This document shows, piece after piece, positions 23,738 to 33,411 of a DNA stretch of 64,000 bases (positions within the stretch are counted from its first letter, which is position 1; each line of letters begins with the position of its first letter). Under the pieces are notes generated by a model. The model was not told the DNA's origin. It saw only the letters and a list, made by a program, of their open reading frames with translations, and made no database searches. The stretch lies in assembly GCA_037178625.1 (NCBI GenBank), contig CM074132.1:310001-374000 (forward strand), written 5' to 3'. Origin of the DNA: Skeletonema tropicum. Its lineage: Eukaryota; Bacillariophyta; Thalassiosirophyceae; Thalassiosirales; Thalassiosiraceae. Position numbers and translations under genes: made by a program.

Positions 23738-24196
23738 GATCTTCCTCTGAAATCTGAGGAGCTCTACATACTTTAAAGTAGAGCGCGTCACATTTAGCGT
23801 GTCCCAGATGAGGTTAGGATTCCTACTTTCCCACGCAGGATTCCTAACTCAAAATCGGAAGGAATCCTGCGTGGAAATCTGGGGTCGAAATTTCCATTTG
23901 TGTCCCAGATCACTTTTCCACCCCCAAATACCCATTTTCCGATGGCCGGCGCGATACTCCCCGCACAAAATAAAAAATGCGTGGGATTCTGAGGTGGGAA
24001 AGTGGAAAAGTAGAATCCTACGTCGACGTGGGATTCTGGGGTGGACGGAGGATTCTGAATTTTCAGCACCCCCCGTCGGCGTGGGATTCTGGGGTGGGAA
24101 AGTGGGAATTTGGCGTGGGAAAGTGGATCTGGGACACGCTATTGTGACGCGCTCTACTTTAAGTATGTAGAGCTCCTCAGATTTCAGAGGAAGATC
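23738..24196. mobile_element. Foldback element with about 60-bp inverted repeats enclosing a MITE core
   Basis: Outer arms GATCTTCCTCTGAAATCTGA at 23738 and inverted at 24196 pair for about 60 bp with one or two indels. They flank a core (23799-24137) that is a second copy of the element at 49449-49778, which lacks these outer arms. Either a MITE inserted in a palindrome or an extended form of the same family. Confidence 0.7.
23799..24137. mobile_element. GTGTCC MITE, copy 1 (tag GTGTCCCAGAT)
   Basis: The tag GTGTCCCAGAT is at 23799-23809, at 23900-23910, and inverted at 24127-24137. Between are repeated GTGGGATTCTG, AGGATTCCTAC and CACTTTCCCACC words in both orientations. The interior from 23911 to 24137 aligns almost throughout with 49551-49778. 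Confidence 0.8.
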
Positions 24197-24248
24197 CTTC
24201 AAAATCGATTTTAAAAATAAGACAGGCGCAAATAAAATGAGCTAAGTA

Positions 24249-24283
24249 GGGTAATTTAAAAATATCTAGCGCCAAGCCTGCAG
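24249..24283. repeat. Half-copy of the TTTAAAAATATCTAGCGCC repeat
   Basis: TAATTTAAAAATATCTAGCG and the following CCAAGC match the arm of the small element at 62263-62414. The preceding GGCGCAAATAAAATGA also matches its interior. Only one arm is present here. Confidence 0.5.
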
Positions 24284-24864
24284 AACTAGAGTTTGGTCAC
24301 GTTCGTTCCATCACGGGCCAAAAGTTGGGACAAGGAAATTTTTCAGCTCGGGTGGATGGAATCACGGGTGCAAATGGAACCAAAAAATGAAATTTGCTTT
24401 GTTATCAGTTTAATAGGCCAATTAGCGTTAGATATACCCTTTACAATGCTCTGCATGACCGAGAAGCCCCCCGCAACTCTCACTACTACCCCATTCATTG
24501 AATACACTTCTTGTTCAGCATGTCGATATTTCCAAGGTCATCATGGCTGGTATCAACCAACCCGCTGTCAAAGTTATCAAAGATACAAGGTGGACAGTCA
24601 TGGCCACGGCGGATAGGGTCAATGGAAGCCATCGGAGGCGAGCAAGAGGCCGATTTGCATCATGTTTTTTTATCTGAAATCTTGCCCGAGGGAGGGTCTT
24701 AAAGTCTTTATGTACGCACGTGGTGAGGAGAGTCAATTTCAATAGGTTATGGGTCCTCACGGGTCTTCACGTGATGAAGGGTCGCGTGAGTGGACTTCAC
24801 GGATCACGTGACTCACGTGAGTACTCACACCTCGTGACCAAACTCTATGCAGAACAAAATTTAC

Positions 24865-25527
24865 GCAGCCATAATCATATAGCGCCGTTTCTCAATAATC
24901 AAATAGCGCCAGGTACATGTACGCAATTCCTACATACGTAAGGTGGCCCTTTCTCACACAACGCTCGCACATTTCTCACTTTTGTCAAATGCCCCGCATG
25001 AAACTTTATCACCATCATTCCACCCGTCTTACATTCCTCTCCGGCACATAAACGGCACTCCTACAAATGAGATGGGACTTCACTACCATTAGCGGTACTC
25101 GACCAGCGGAAGCGGCAATCCACGATACGTTTCGTCCTTATCATCCTTTCTCTTATTGAAGTTAGTCTCAGGTAATTATGAAAGATACGTCACCCGTCAC
25201 CAAAGTTTGCGTAGTAAGTACGATAAGTAGGATTGAAGCCTGTCTTGAAGCAGCAGGTAGAGGTAAGAGATAACCCATAGTCTTGCTAACACGGTACTGA
25301 TTAGTCTCGCTAACGGTACTGATACTATCTGCGAAGACAGTTTTCAATTGCTGGGCATGTGTGTGTGTTGTGAGTTGATATGCGTGGCGGGCAAAAAAAA
25401 TTTGAGCGTTGAAGCGGTTAAGTGCGAGCGTTGTGTGAGAAAGGGCCACCTCACGTATGTAGGAATTACATACATGTACCTGGCGCTATATGATTATTGA
25501 GAAACGGCGCTATATGATTATGGCTGC
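24865..25527. mobile_element. Mutator-like foldback element with perfect 11-bp target duplication
   Basis: Arms of about 105 bp (GCAGCCATAATCATATAGCG at the left end, inverted at the right) with few mismatches, flanked by the perfect direct repeat ACAAAATTTAC (24854-24864 and 25528-25538). Long arms plus an 11-bp duplication fit Mutator-like elements. The interior ORF on the minus strand (25449-25168) is not recognisable. Confidence 0.8.
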
Positions 25528-25733
25528 ACAAAATTTACCCTAGCACATTTTGAGGATATGATAGGAATCGTCCCTCTACGTACGACAAAAAAGCGATTGT
25601 ACGTTAGGAATAGTACTTACAGTTAGTTCTGTTCCACCTTAAATGGCCTACGGATGGGGTATTTTGATTGAGCCTCACCTCCTCTTCCGGCAGAGGAAGA
25701 TCCTTCTTAGTGACTGATCATGTTGCCGAACGG

Positions 25734-25800
25734 TATTTAAATTTTCTCATTGATGGACAGATAGAGTGGGCATAATACGCGCTCGGCATTCAACTTGTCC
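25734..25800 (+). promoter_or_regulatory. Upstream block shared with the sulfotransferase gene
   Basis: CGGTATTTAAATTTTCTCAT and the following TGATGGACA are repeated at 27303-27331 with two or three changes; a CTCGGCATTCA word follows in both (25781 and 27371). Both blocks lie about 0.2 kb before the chosen starts of two adjacent, unrelated plus-strand genes, suggesting a shared promoter segment. Confidence 0.45.
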
Positions 25801-25954
25801 ACTTTCTGCCGAAGAAATGTCCTAATTTACTTATTACTTCCCTGCTTTGTCCAAGTACTTTCGTCACTCTTTCTATCTGATTGACTCACTCACAATCATT
25901 CTCAGTGGAAGTTGCTACTCATCTAAAAAAGCGCCACCCGCATAATATCTCAAC

Positions 25955-27118
25955 ATGTGGAAGTCGTTTATGACCAGGAGGGTAGCATGGTTGCTCGCGT
26001 TGTCGTTGCAGCACGCAGTATTCCAATTTTATATACTCTTCCATCTCAACCGAATCTCATATACTGCTCAAGATGGAACAGCTAAGTCGCCTTTGGATGT
26101 ACCAACATCGGGAGTGAAGGTTCAGAGTCAAGCGTATCAACCAGGTAGTGCTGAGCACTACATCATGAGCAATTTAGATCAGCTCGGTTTCAACAAGCCA
26201 AATAATCCAGTCACTTGCCACATCTGGAACGACATTCAAGCGACGACTCCTGACGTCTCCAATTCGTTGGCTACTTACCAAAAAGACATTGATAGATACA
26301 ATGAGATTATCGAGAATTTCAAGCCCGTAGCTAACACGATGAGCAAGATGCGTCAGGTGGGTACGGAGCAGTCAAAAATTTGTGATAATTTACGTATTCA
26401 TCCGGATGGTATGGAGGCAATCTTTCCCAGTGAGCAGTTATCATTCACTTCTTCTGGGTACGTCGAGCCTCTACTTCCACCATTGCGATCGCATTAAATC
26501 TGTGACAATTTTGAGGGCAATCTCATGTCTCTCGATTATCTTGTGCACGACTTTGAATTCATGTGTAGGAAACTGAAACCTACCTCAAAGCTTGTCCTAT
26601 TGGACTTGGGGGCATCCTTGGTATTTCAAGGCACGGCATCCCCGCTTTTAACGCTGTTAAGGCAGTATGAAAAGTTTGGTTTTGTGTTTGATCACATCTA
26701 TGCATTTGAGATTACCAAGCAAGATCCAAACATGGTGTATGAAACTTTGTTGCCGGAAAAGTACATCTCAGCTTACCACTGGATCAACGTTGGCGTTTCA
26801 GCAAAGGTAGGTGACAAACTAAACCCATTGCCATTGCAGTCCATTGTCAGGAAATTAAATGAAGATGATTTCGTTGTTGTGAAACTTGATATCGACACCT
26901 CTTCAATTGAATTTCCTCTTGCTCTTGAACTCTTGGAGGACAAGGATGGAGTGTATAGCAAGATAATTGATCAATTCTATTTTGAGCACCATGTGCATTT
27001 GGGTGAGATGGCGTTAGCAAAAAGGTGGTACAGGTCAATGAATGGGACTGTTGGCGAATCACTTGAATTGTTCTCAAACCTACGCAAAAAGGGTATTCCT
27101 GCTCATTACTGGCCATAA
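25955..27118 (+). pseudogene. FkbM-like methyltransferase-type membrane protein with one in-frame TAA
   Basis: The frame opens with MWKSFMTRR and an N-terminal hydrophobic anchor (residues 10-35), runs 180 codons, meets TAA at 26495-26497, and continues in the same frame for 207 codons to 27118. The second part has a Rossmann-like start (LVLLDLGASL), an acid strand end (HIYAFE), VVKLDIDTSS as in FkbM-type methyltransferases, and FYFEHHVH. Total 387 codons. The part just before the stop (GMEAIFPSEQLSFTSSGYVE) and just after (NLMSLDYLVHDFEFMCRKL) both look like constrained coding sequence. Substrate unknown; the type II topology suggests the Golgi. The stop may be real loss, readthrough or error. 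Confidence 0.6.
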
Positions 27119-27302
27119 GATGCTCTTTGAAGACAAACTTTGAGGACAAAGAGGCATCTTCCCATATGCTTCTCGCCACTCTATCTGATGTCATCAGTTC
27201 AAAATCCTAAGGAACCTGCTAAGTAAAGCTCTGCTCTGGCCTGGATGCCGGCGGGCTAGATCGGCAATCTATCCGTCAATAGTGACTCCTAATGGTAGCG
27301 AA

Positions 27303-27385
27303 CGGTATTTACATTTTCTCATTGATTGACATCGTTTACTTACTTATGTTCACACCTGACTACTTATCTCCTCGGCATTCATTTG
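27303..27385 (+). promoter_or_regulatory. Upstream block shared with the FkbM-like gene
   Basis: Second copy of the block at 25734-25800. Because it is shared with non-coding DNA, the frame reading through it from 27292 is more likely 5' leader than protein. Confidence 0.45.
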
Positions 27386-27519
27386 TGTCTGTTCTGCCGC
27401 ATGCTACTTACCGCACAGCCAACCTCTCTCTCCATCTCTTTTTTCCTTTTGTCATCACCGCACCAAGCATACTTCTTACTCCTATTCCCTTCCGCCTTCT
27501 ACCGCACCCTACACATAAC

Positions 27520-28620
27520 ATGCGATTTTGCTCGCTTCATCATCCCCGGGTCTCTTCACCTCGACGTTCATGGAGATATGAAATGTTAGTGTATGTATTA
27601 GTGCTTCTGAGTGTGATAGTAAATTTTCGAAGCATCATCAAAGACGACTTCCAGTTCGAGAAGGTTAAGGATGCCTTCGATAGGACTGCTCATTTTGCTC
27701 AAAGTAGAAGCAGCAACTTCTCGACTGCACTGAACGTATTTCTCACCAATCATAATCAGTATGGCAACAACCGTAATGATGAAGCACATTTGGCCAGTAA
27801 GCAAGCAAACAGATCCCCTGTGCAAGGCAAGACAAAACCAGACTCTTTCTTTTTCATACACTGTCCAAAGACTGGGACATCGCTATTCACAGTCTTGCGT
27901 AACAGCCTTGATGCATGTACTGAAAAGAATTTCACTTGCTTCGGTGTGTACGGGGGAGGATTCTGGGGGAGGCAGATGAAAAATAACATATCAGTCTATC
28001 CGTATGATGCAAAGATTATGTTTGGCTCCACGATTACCGAACAGGAAACGCGACGCATTAATACTTGTAATGGCAAACTTCCAAATTGTGTGAGAGAGGT
28101 TAAAGATCCAGATCCATATCATTGTCCCTATCTTGACTGTGGGGAGTACGAAAACAAGGTAACAATGATTAGGAATCCATACAAATGGTTACCCTCTTAC
28201 GCTCACTGGATGTGGTCAGATCTAGCCCCTCAACGAAAATCGTTAGAAACAATATTGCCATTTCAAAGTCAAATGTCATTCATTGCAAATACTAACAATG
28301 TTGACGAAGCCATCAATATTCTTCAGAATAATTACACGTGGTGGGGTATTAGTGATTACTGGGAGACTTCTATTTGCACTTTTCACTGTAAATTTGGAGG
28401 AAATACCACAGATATTGAGCTACACAACACACGGCCAGTTGCAAGTGAAGAAGGGTTTGAAACCATTACTCTTGAAGATTTAAGATTCAAAGTTCCCACT
28501 GTGGAAGAGCTCATCCCCAATATGACGAAGTATGTTGAGATGCATTACCGGAGTGATGTGATACTATACTCAACACTGTTGGAGTTGTTGTGGAAACGAG
28601 CTGATTTGTGTGGATGTTGA
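27520..28620 (+). CDS. Sulfotransferase family, type II membrane protein
   Basis: A 366-residue frame from the ATG at 27520. The frame is open further upstream to 27292, but that stretch is shared with a neighbour's non-coding leader. The N-terminal anchor is VYVLVLLSVIVNF (residues 24-36). The 5'-phosphosulfate loop is FFFIHCPKTGTSLF (near 110-123). The 3'-phosphate region is VTMIRNPYKWLPSYAHW (near 217-233), with the expected Arg and Ser. Several N-glycosylation sequons (NFT, NIS, NYT, NTT, NMT) and many Cys fit a Golgi-lumen enzyme using PAPS to sulfate glycans or proteins. It follows the FkbM-like gene in the same orientation. Confidence 0.75.
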   Translation: MRFCSLHHPRVSSPRRSWRYEMLVYVLVLLSVIVNFRSIIKDDFQFEKVKDAFDRTAHFAQSRSSNFSTALNVFLTNHNQYGNNRNDEAHLASKQANRSPVQGKTKPDSFFFIHCPKTGTSLFTVLRNSLDACTEKNFTCFGVYGGGFWGRQMKNNISVYPYDAKIMFGSTITEQETRRINTCNGKLPNCVREVKDPDPYHCPYLDCGEYENKVTMIRNPYKWLPSYAHWMWSDLAPQRKSLETILPFQSQMSFIANTNNVDEAINILQNNYTWWGISDYWETSICTFHCKFGGNTTDIELHNTRPVASEEGFETITLEDLRFKVPTVEELIPNMTKYVEMHYRSDVILYSTLLELLWKRADLCGC

Positions 28621-29109
28621 AAAGGGAGTATTTGAAAGTATCCTCGTCCAAGCACTGTAAGAGTTGAAACCATGTCTTCCATCTTAATCTGTAGTTTCCA
28701 AGAGAGAAAGAGAAAGCATCACGTCGCTATGTGCGCGCGTGTGTGTCATCTTGGAGAGCAAGATGATTATCGATCAAGTGAGCTGCTGGTATCGCAGTGA
28801 TGAGAAGAGGTAGTAACTAAAATAATCTATCTATTAATAATAACAGCTGTAGCATTATCCAAGTAGGTAAACAATTTCTCCACCGTCCTGCAGCTCAACC
28901 TCCTCCTTGGTTGACTAACTCGCCCAAACGAAGATGCCATGGTCAACACTGAACCCTACGCTTTCACATGCAACTCTCTCGTTCCCCCAAGAAGTTGAGT
29001 GTGTTTGGCTGTGACTGTTGAGTGCCATCTATTCAAACAGATTAGTAATGATAAATTCTATCCTTATCGACTTGATGGCTCCAAGAGAATGAAGGGAATA
29101 TGCATCTCT
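28621..29109. other. Intergenic region between convergent genes
   Basis: 3' flanks of the sulfotransferase and the minus-strand hydrolase. Contains the 40-bp block near 29053-29093 shared with 9198-9238, the left border of segmental duplication copy 2. No gene seen. Confidence 0.5.
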
Positions 29110-30855
29110 TCATGGATGAAGTGAACCATGTGCACCTTGACACTGACAACCTTTGCAGAAGGTTTCATTCTCCGAAGGAGTTACAAGTGTCTTCTTACCA
29201 ATCGATATGCTCACAAAGTCACCAAGACGGGGTCTCACTTCCATACGCATGAATTTCGGTCCGAATAGACCAACTTCAATAGCTTCTTCGATTGTAAGTA
29301 GTAAAAAGTGATCATGTAATTCATCAATTGCCTTCCATCTCTGCTGCAAAGTTGTTTGTAGACCTGCTCTGCAATACAAATATCCGTGACGACCTTTGCC
29401 ATGAACACCTATGCAGGCGTACTCCAACAGTTCCAGAATGCATTGGGGTAATGTTATCATATCTTGTGGATGTACTGTGACATGACCATGATCGGCAGTC
29501 ACTACCACTGTAGCATCCACTGCATCAGCTACTACTTTCTTGGAGCAAGTCTCTTCTACTTCCACACCACTGTTGGAATCTAAATCGTACTTTCCAGCCA
29601 ATAATGCCTCTCGATCACCAAGCACTCTCCAAAGTCTCTCAGTCTCACGCTCAATTCCCCTAATCACATTACGAACTTCTGCATGTTCCACTCCAAGAGC
29701 ATGCATATGCTTATCCGGGTGAGCAGTGTAAAGATATGTAAATGTCAATTCCCCATCTCTCTCCGCCTTGGCAATCAAATCAAGTGCAGCAGTAATCCCA
29801 TCACGATAATATTGGATTGCATCCACTGAACCATTTGGTTGTCCTAGTGTATCAAATGCTGTTTCTTCAATCTTTGCAGTTTCAAATAGAGTCAATGATG
29901 ATTGCTGCTGATGCTGCTCCGTCGTCTCGGATGAAGCTTGCTTTCCCATTTGCCATTCGGAAAAGTCGGTTGCATCACTGTGCTTCCTTTTCCTACTCTC
30001 GTTATTCTGTTGGTTCTTGGTACCCTGAGACCATTGTTGATAGTCATCACCATTGTAGGCGTTAATGTAAATCATTCTTCTTCTTTGTCGGATGCTGTTA
30101 GATGTATTGGAAGCCACCTGCCTTGCCCAAGGCTGCTCTACAAACACCTCATCCCAAGAGTCAAACCCCATCTCGGATGCCAATTTCCCCGATCGTGCAT
30201 CTCTGATTTGATCCGATAATACCAATAGCTGCACGGGTGGATGAGCTTTATTATCATCATCTTGATTATTACTGCCGGGAAAATCACATCCCTTCTTATC
30301 ACGCAAATTCCATCCAGGCATGCCATGCATCCCCGGCCATGACGCAGTCGCCAATGTCGTCAGGGCAGCTGGTGTAGTGGAAGGGAACACTGCTCGCAGA
30401 CTACGCTGCTGTTGATTATTGCGGTTGAGAAAGGATTGTTCGTCGTCGAGTGTGTTTTGAAGGGTGGAGTTTCCCATGCCATCGCACAAGATTAGTAGGA
30501 TGTGCCTTCTTCTGCCGCTGCTGCTGCTGCTGCTGCCATCAATTTCTGCTGCTAGTTGTTGACGTCTCGTCTGGATATCCTGTGCCGCTGTTGGCCATGA
30601 TGATGTAGCACAACATGTCCATTTTTTGTCACCTTCACTACAGAGCGGAGGAGTGACACCACAGCAAATTGCAAGCGATGCAGCCAAATCCACAAAGTTG
30701 AGAGTGACATGGTCATTATTATTATTAGTTGACGATGATGATGCATCTTGAAAGAATTCTTTCGATAGATATGGATGTACCAGCTTTCCCTCTGCAAAGA
30801 GAGATTTTAATCTGCTTGCATCATCGAGTGATGGATTGGAGGAGGATTGGTTCAT
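29110..30855 (-). CDS. Alkaline phosphatase superfamily hydrolase (nucleotide pyrophosphatase/phosphodiesterase-like)
   Basis: A 581-residue single exon starting MNQSSSNPSLDD. Metal and nucleophile residues are in order: Asp in ILCDGMGN (about 125), Thr in FPSTTPAALT (about 161), Asp and His in HPDKHMHALG (381, 385), Asp-His in TADHGHVTVHP (455-456). The spacing fits type I phosphodiesterases of the alkaline phosphatase fold, which cleave phosphodiester or pyrophosphate bonds with two zinc ions. No signal peptide or membrane helix, so probably cytosolic or plastidic. Gln/Ser runs (near 108-113, 145-150, 314-320) are poly-triplet insertions. It lies inside the copy 2 duplication unit and is missing from copy 1. 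Confidence 0.75.
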   Translation of the reverse strand: MNQSSSNPSLDDASRLKSLFAEGKLVHPYLSKEFFQDASSSSTNNNNDHVTLNFVDLAASLAICCGVTPPLCSEGDKKWTCCATSSWPTAAQDIQTRRQQLAAEIDGSSSSSSGRRRHILLILCDGMGNSTLQNTLDDEQSFLNRNNQQQRSLRAVFPSTTPAALTTLATASWPGMHGMPGWNLRDKKGCDFPGSNNQDDDNKAHPPVQLLVLSDQIRDARSGKLASEMGFDSWDEVFVEQPWARQVASNTSNSIRQRRRMIYINAYNGDDYQQWSQGTKNQQNNESRKRKHSDATDFSEWQMGKQASSETTEQHQQQSSLTLFETAKIEETAFDTLGQPNGSVDAIQYYRDGITAALDLIAKAERDGELTFTYLYTAHPDKHMHALGVEHAEVRNVIRGIERETERLWRVLGDREALLAGKYDLDSNSGVEVEETCSKKVVADAVDATVVVTADHGHVTVHPQDMITLPQCILELLEYACIGVHGKGRHGYLYCRAGLQTTLQQRWKAIDELHDHFLLLTIEEAIEVGLFGPKFMRMEVRPRLGDFVSISIGKKTLVTPSENETFCKGCQCQGAHGSLHP

Positions 30856-31718
30856 TGAATCGGTAATTACTATCTGGGACTATTGATCTCCAACTTGAGT
30901 ATTCCCCTGCCTACATCTATGATCACGGCACTTCTTTCAAGAACCGAGTGGATGGATGGTGGATGAGGTTGGATTGGCTAGCTAAAGAAGGGGACTCTCT
31001 CGATTTAATCAGAGGGCTAGAGGGCATGCGTTCGAAACATAATTTTGATCATAGTATCAAACCATAGTTATTTTGCAAAGAAAGGGGGCTAAGTAGGATC
31101 CAAAGGTTGGGTTTGTGCCCTAACAAAATCCTTTTTGAAGGGCAATGCTCTCTCTAGTTGTTGAGGTTCACATCCTCCGAAGCACAGCCTCCATTTATCC
31201 CAAAGTATTAGAGCATATGAGTAAATGTATTGCGAATTCATTAAAATCGACGAGAAGCAGCGTGTTGGTTTTGAAGGTTGAGGAGGATAGCTGGTGCAAG
31301 GGTAATAACTTGAGCTGGTGTCTATTACAACGCTCGAGCAGTATCCAAGTACAAAGGGGTCAAAGAGCACTCTAGATGACTAGAGAAAGTTAGTGTTTCA
31401 AGAACATTTTCGGTCGATGTGAGTGGCGTTCCTCCACGACTACTACCAATATTACATGTGCCAGCCAATACAAGCCAAAAGAACGCTTCTGCTAAAAGCT
31501 TAATAGCAAGAAGAGAATGAAGGATGATGCAGCAAAGACACAACAAGTCATTAGCTAATGATATTCTCTGATCTATTAACTCTTTTTATTACAGCTTTAC
31601 AACAGCATTATTACTCTTCTCAATAATAATACCGCCAGGTGCCTTACTCCCTAATGGCACTGGTACACATAATGAAACAAGATTGCATGATATAGTAGCT
31701 TCTGCTCTATCAGGATCC
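30856..31718. other. Intergenic region, copy 2
   Basis: From about 31330 rightward aligns with 9250-9279 and then 10866-11235 of copy 1. A short block near 31081-31110 (GGGGGCTAAGTAGGATCCAAAG) is the reverse complement of a block near 8186-8210. No gene seen. Confidence 0.45.
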
Positions 31719-32439
31719 TCATGGAGTTACGGTCGGAGAATAAGTGGGAGAAACAGTGGTCGGAGCAGCAGTGGTTACAATTATGCTCTCAATGAAATCC
31801 GATTCCAAAAGCAGAAATGTCTCAGTGGAGTCGTCTACCGTCAATTCGGTGCAGCCTCCTTCGACACTCAGGGCAACTGATGTGCCCTGACTCCAACACA
31901 GCGCTGAGAGGAGTTGTCCTCCGGTGTTATACCATTTAGACTCTGGGTCGTCACAATTTGCCAGTCCCAAGTTACCACTGCAAGTTTCTTTCACGGCAAG
32001 ACACATCCCATCATCATTATGCGCAGCACTTTCAAACTTCAAGAACGTTCCATCCACATGCACTTTCCACATTTGATACTCGTTACTAGCATCACACACC
32101 GTGACTGCGTCTTCAAGTGTTCCGGTGCTTAGTTCGTAGTTTTCTCCAGTGATACAGGATTGAGGACAGCTGAATGGCGAAACAAAGTATCCATCGATCT
32201 TGCTTAGATTTTGATCCAGTGGACATGGACTTGCCCGATTTGGTATCGTCTGACTTTTCAGTAGGACTTTTGCTAGACTTGGAAGTGCTGGGCAAAGACA
32301 GTGAAGCTGAAGACTTGCTCGATTTGGCAGTAGCAGTATCGGTGGGCGGTGGTGGTGGTGGTGCAGAACTTTTGCTCGTTTTGGAGGCAGCTGCGGCGAG
32401 AGAGAATGCACTTGTCAAGTATGCGAGACGGATAATCAT
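31719..32439 (-). pseudogene. K/S-rich secreted lectin-type protein, copy B (1-nt frameshift)
   Basis: From the ATG at 32439: signal peptide (IRLAYLTSAFSLAAAAS), a Lys/Ser/Pro-rich stretch with SKSSKS words, then a frame change near 32210. Here one extra base (AAATCTAAGC against AAATCAAGC in copy C) throws the lectin domain out of frame. The lectin frame stays open to 31719: FSCPQSCITGENYELSTG, QMWKVHVDGTFLKFES, CLAVKETC, NLGLANCDDPE, LSALCWSQG and a PTTVSPTYSPT tail. Secretion and a silaffin-like Lys/Ser composition suggest a cell-wall role (inference). No intron can remove just the extra base. Confidence 0.65.
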
Positions 32440-33411
32440 GATGTGTTTAGTTAAGATGTGATGGTAGAGATTAGATGCGGATTGCAATGGAGTTGCCTAT
32501 GCGATCGAGCGTAAGGTTGATATGGTCTAAATATCGAAGATGCTATTTATTTGTGAAGAAGTGTGTAGTATTACGACACAAGAAGAGACGCCAGCAACGA
32601 TTCGAGTAAGGAGTAACGAAATACTTCAGCCTTCTCTCGGCCTCTCTCCGGCAGCTTCCGGCCGAAATTGGCCAAGTGGAATGGAACCCCTCATTAATTT
32701 TGTTGTATTTCATTGGCCAATTTTGATGATTGCCTAAATTTTTGGTGCAATAGATCGAAGCAAGAAGAGACTTGAGAAAGGAAATGATTCAGCCCTCCGG
32801 AAAGATGTGGCCAAAATCGTCCATTGAATGACGAATCGACTCAACATGAGAAGACAGAGAAGAGCGATGTGAATCATGTGACAGCTTTATTCGCACTTAC
32901 TCAGATAAAAGCACCACACCGCCCACCGCCCACCGCATCTTTCATTATTTTAAGCATGCACCATCAATACATCATTGTCTGAATCTTCACATCAGGCGGC
33001 CGAGGGCGAATTGTATGGTACAATAATTATTGGTGAGGAGTTGAAGTTATTCCTTATCAATTATCAAGCATCTCATATTACCTTGGATGATGAGTCCATC
33101 ATGTTCATTCCGTCAGAGTTGTAGTCAAATGTATGATAACAGACAAGATTGCACAGGGCATTCAAAAGCTGTTTTTCCTCGGAGCGATTAATCATGTCGG
33201 GTGCCAGATTTTTGGAGGAGTGGGCATTCCATGAGTGTGTAGAACTAACAGAGTGCAATGTGGCAAGCTGGAAATAAGTGCAGCCAAACCTGCAGGTCTA
33301 TGTCGGAGCTTGCTTGTAATTCAAAAAAGAATTCCGTCCCAAATATCAATACCTTTGTAGTCCTGATCATCATAACGCGGCGTCATCCATCCAGCAAGAG
33401 CAATTTAGAGT
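32440..33411. other. Upstream region of copy B and left flank of the ATPase duplicate
   Basis: Carries GGCCGAAATTGGCC (32660) and TGGCCAAAATCG (32808), the motif pair also seen upstream of copies C and D. Copy 1 lacks this 1.2 kb. Short ORFs are not recognisable. Confidence 0.45.

Noticed and set aside
27292..27519. 76-residue N-terminal extension of the sulfotransferase
   Set aside because: The stretch shares a block with the leader of the neighbouring gene, and the hydrophobic anchor fits better just after the ATG at 27520.
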